Source: Marsupella aquatica (lineage: Eukaryota; Marchantiophyta). From it: 64,000 nt of DNA. Below, piece after piece: positions 63,938 through 64,000 of this stretch. The notes beneath the pieces are model-generated. The model saw nothing but the letters and a program-made list of their open reading frames with translations, was not told the DNA's origin and did not search any database. Position 1 is the stretch's first letter. Every line of letters starts with the position of its first letter. The position numbers and the translations under genes are program-made. Location of the stretch: the NCBI GenBank assembly GCA_973895155.1, contig OZ316891.1, positions 15,872,001 through 15,936,000 of the forward strand. Reading direction: 5' to 3'.

Positions 63938-64000
63938 GTACGACTTTCTTCTGTTGAAACTTGCCTATCCAGGAGCTCTTGGGCCCCTTCAGGGCTCTTC

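Overview
The window looks like repeat-rich nuclear DNA of a land plant. The signs are spliceosomal introns with GT..AG borders, plant-type L1-like LINEs, gag/coiled-coil elements of the 'putative plant transposon' kind, a short (TTTAGGG)n telomere-type run, and a conserved multi-exon host gene at the right end. A seed-free plant is possible, but I cannot fix the species from sequence alone. No rRNA, tRNA or CRISPR array was recognised.

Layout. 1-11.5 kb is old, mostly non-coding DNA with an L1-type reverse-transcriptase relic (3.2-4.9 kb), a tandem duplication, a fragment of a coiled-coil element (5.7-6.7 kb) and a minisatellite (8.4-8.5 kb). 11.5-18.8 kb holds LINE copies of one young family (here 'LINE-A'): copy 1 on the minus strand has a complete ORF2 with endonuclease and reverse transcriptase, and copies 2 and 2b on the plus strand are deleted or truncated. 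18.8-50.5 kb is the core of the window. 50.5-55.5 kb is a decayed coiled-coil element with a telomere-like run and an 18-bp minisatellite. 55.5-57.6 kb is unassigned. 57.6-61.8 kb is a conserved intron-rich plant gene on the plus strand, and 63.2-63.9 kb holds exons of a second, unidentified gene.

The core contains two diverged copies of the same two-gene unit, arranged as mirror images. Unit 1 has gene M on the minus strand (18.8-24.9 kb) and gene T on the plus strand (27.3-34.5 kb). Unit 2 has gene T on the minus strand (35.3-38.8 kb) and gene M on the plus strand (41.0-50.5 kb). In both units M and T are transcribed divergently from a shared upstream region. Gene T looks like a DNA transposase: an HxH zinc finger of WRKY/GCM style followed by a Mutator-like catalytic region, with one intron at the same place in both copies. 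Gene M combines a ParB-like motif (DGNHRLYSW) with a C-terminal fold that follows the order of beta-class N4/N6 DNA methyltransferases, namely a motif IV-like region and then a motif X/motif I segment. Keeping the two genes linked in two diverged copies suggests one mobile element that carries its own ParB/methyltransferase accessory gene. All four genes are now damaged by frameshifts, stops and nested insertions.

A 13-bp palindrome, AGCGCCAGGCGCT and variants, occurs 13 times between 18.35 and 39.12 kb, always in introns or intergenic DNA and almost all in unit 1, with five copies in the divergent M/T promoter region. LINE-A copies have landed in M and T, and short LINE 3' ends have landed inside a LINE. 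LINE-A and a related LINE-B end in different hexamer repeats instead of poly(A).
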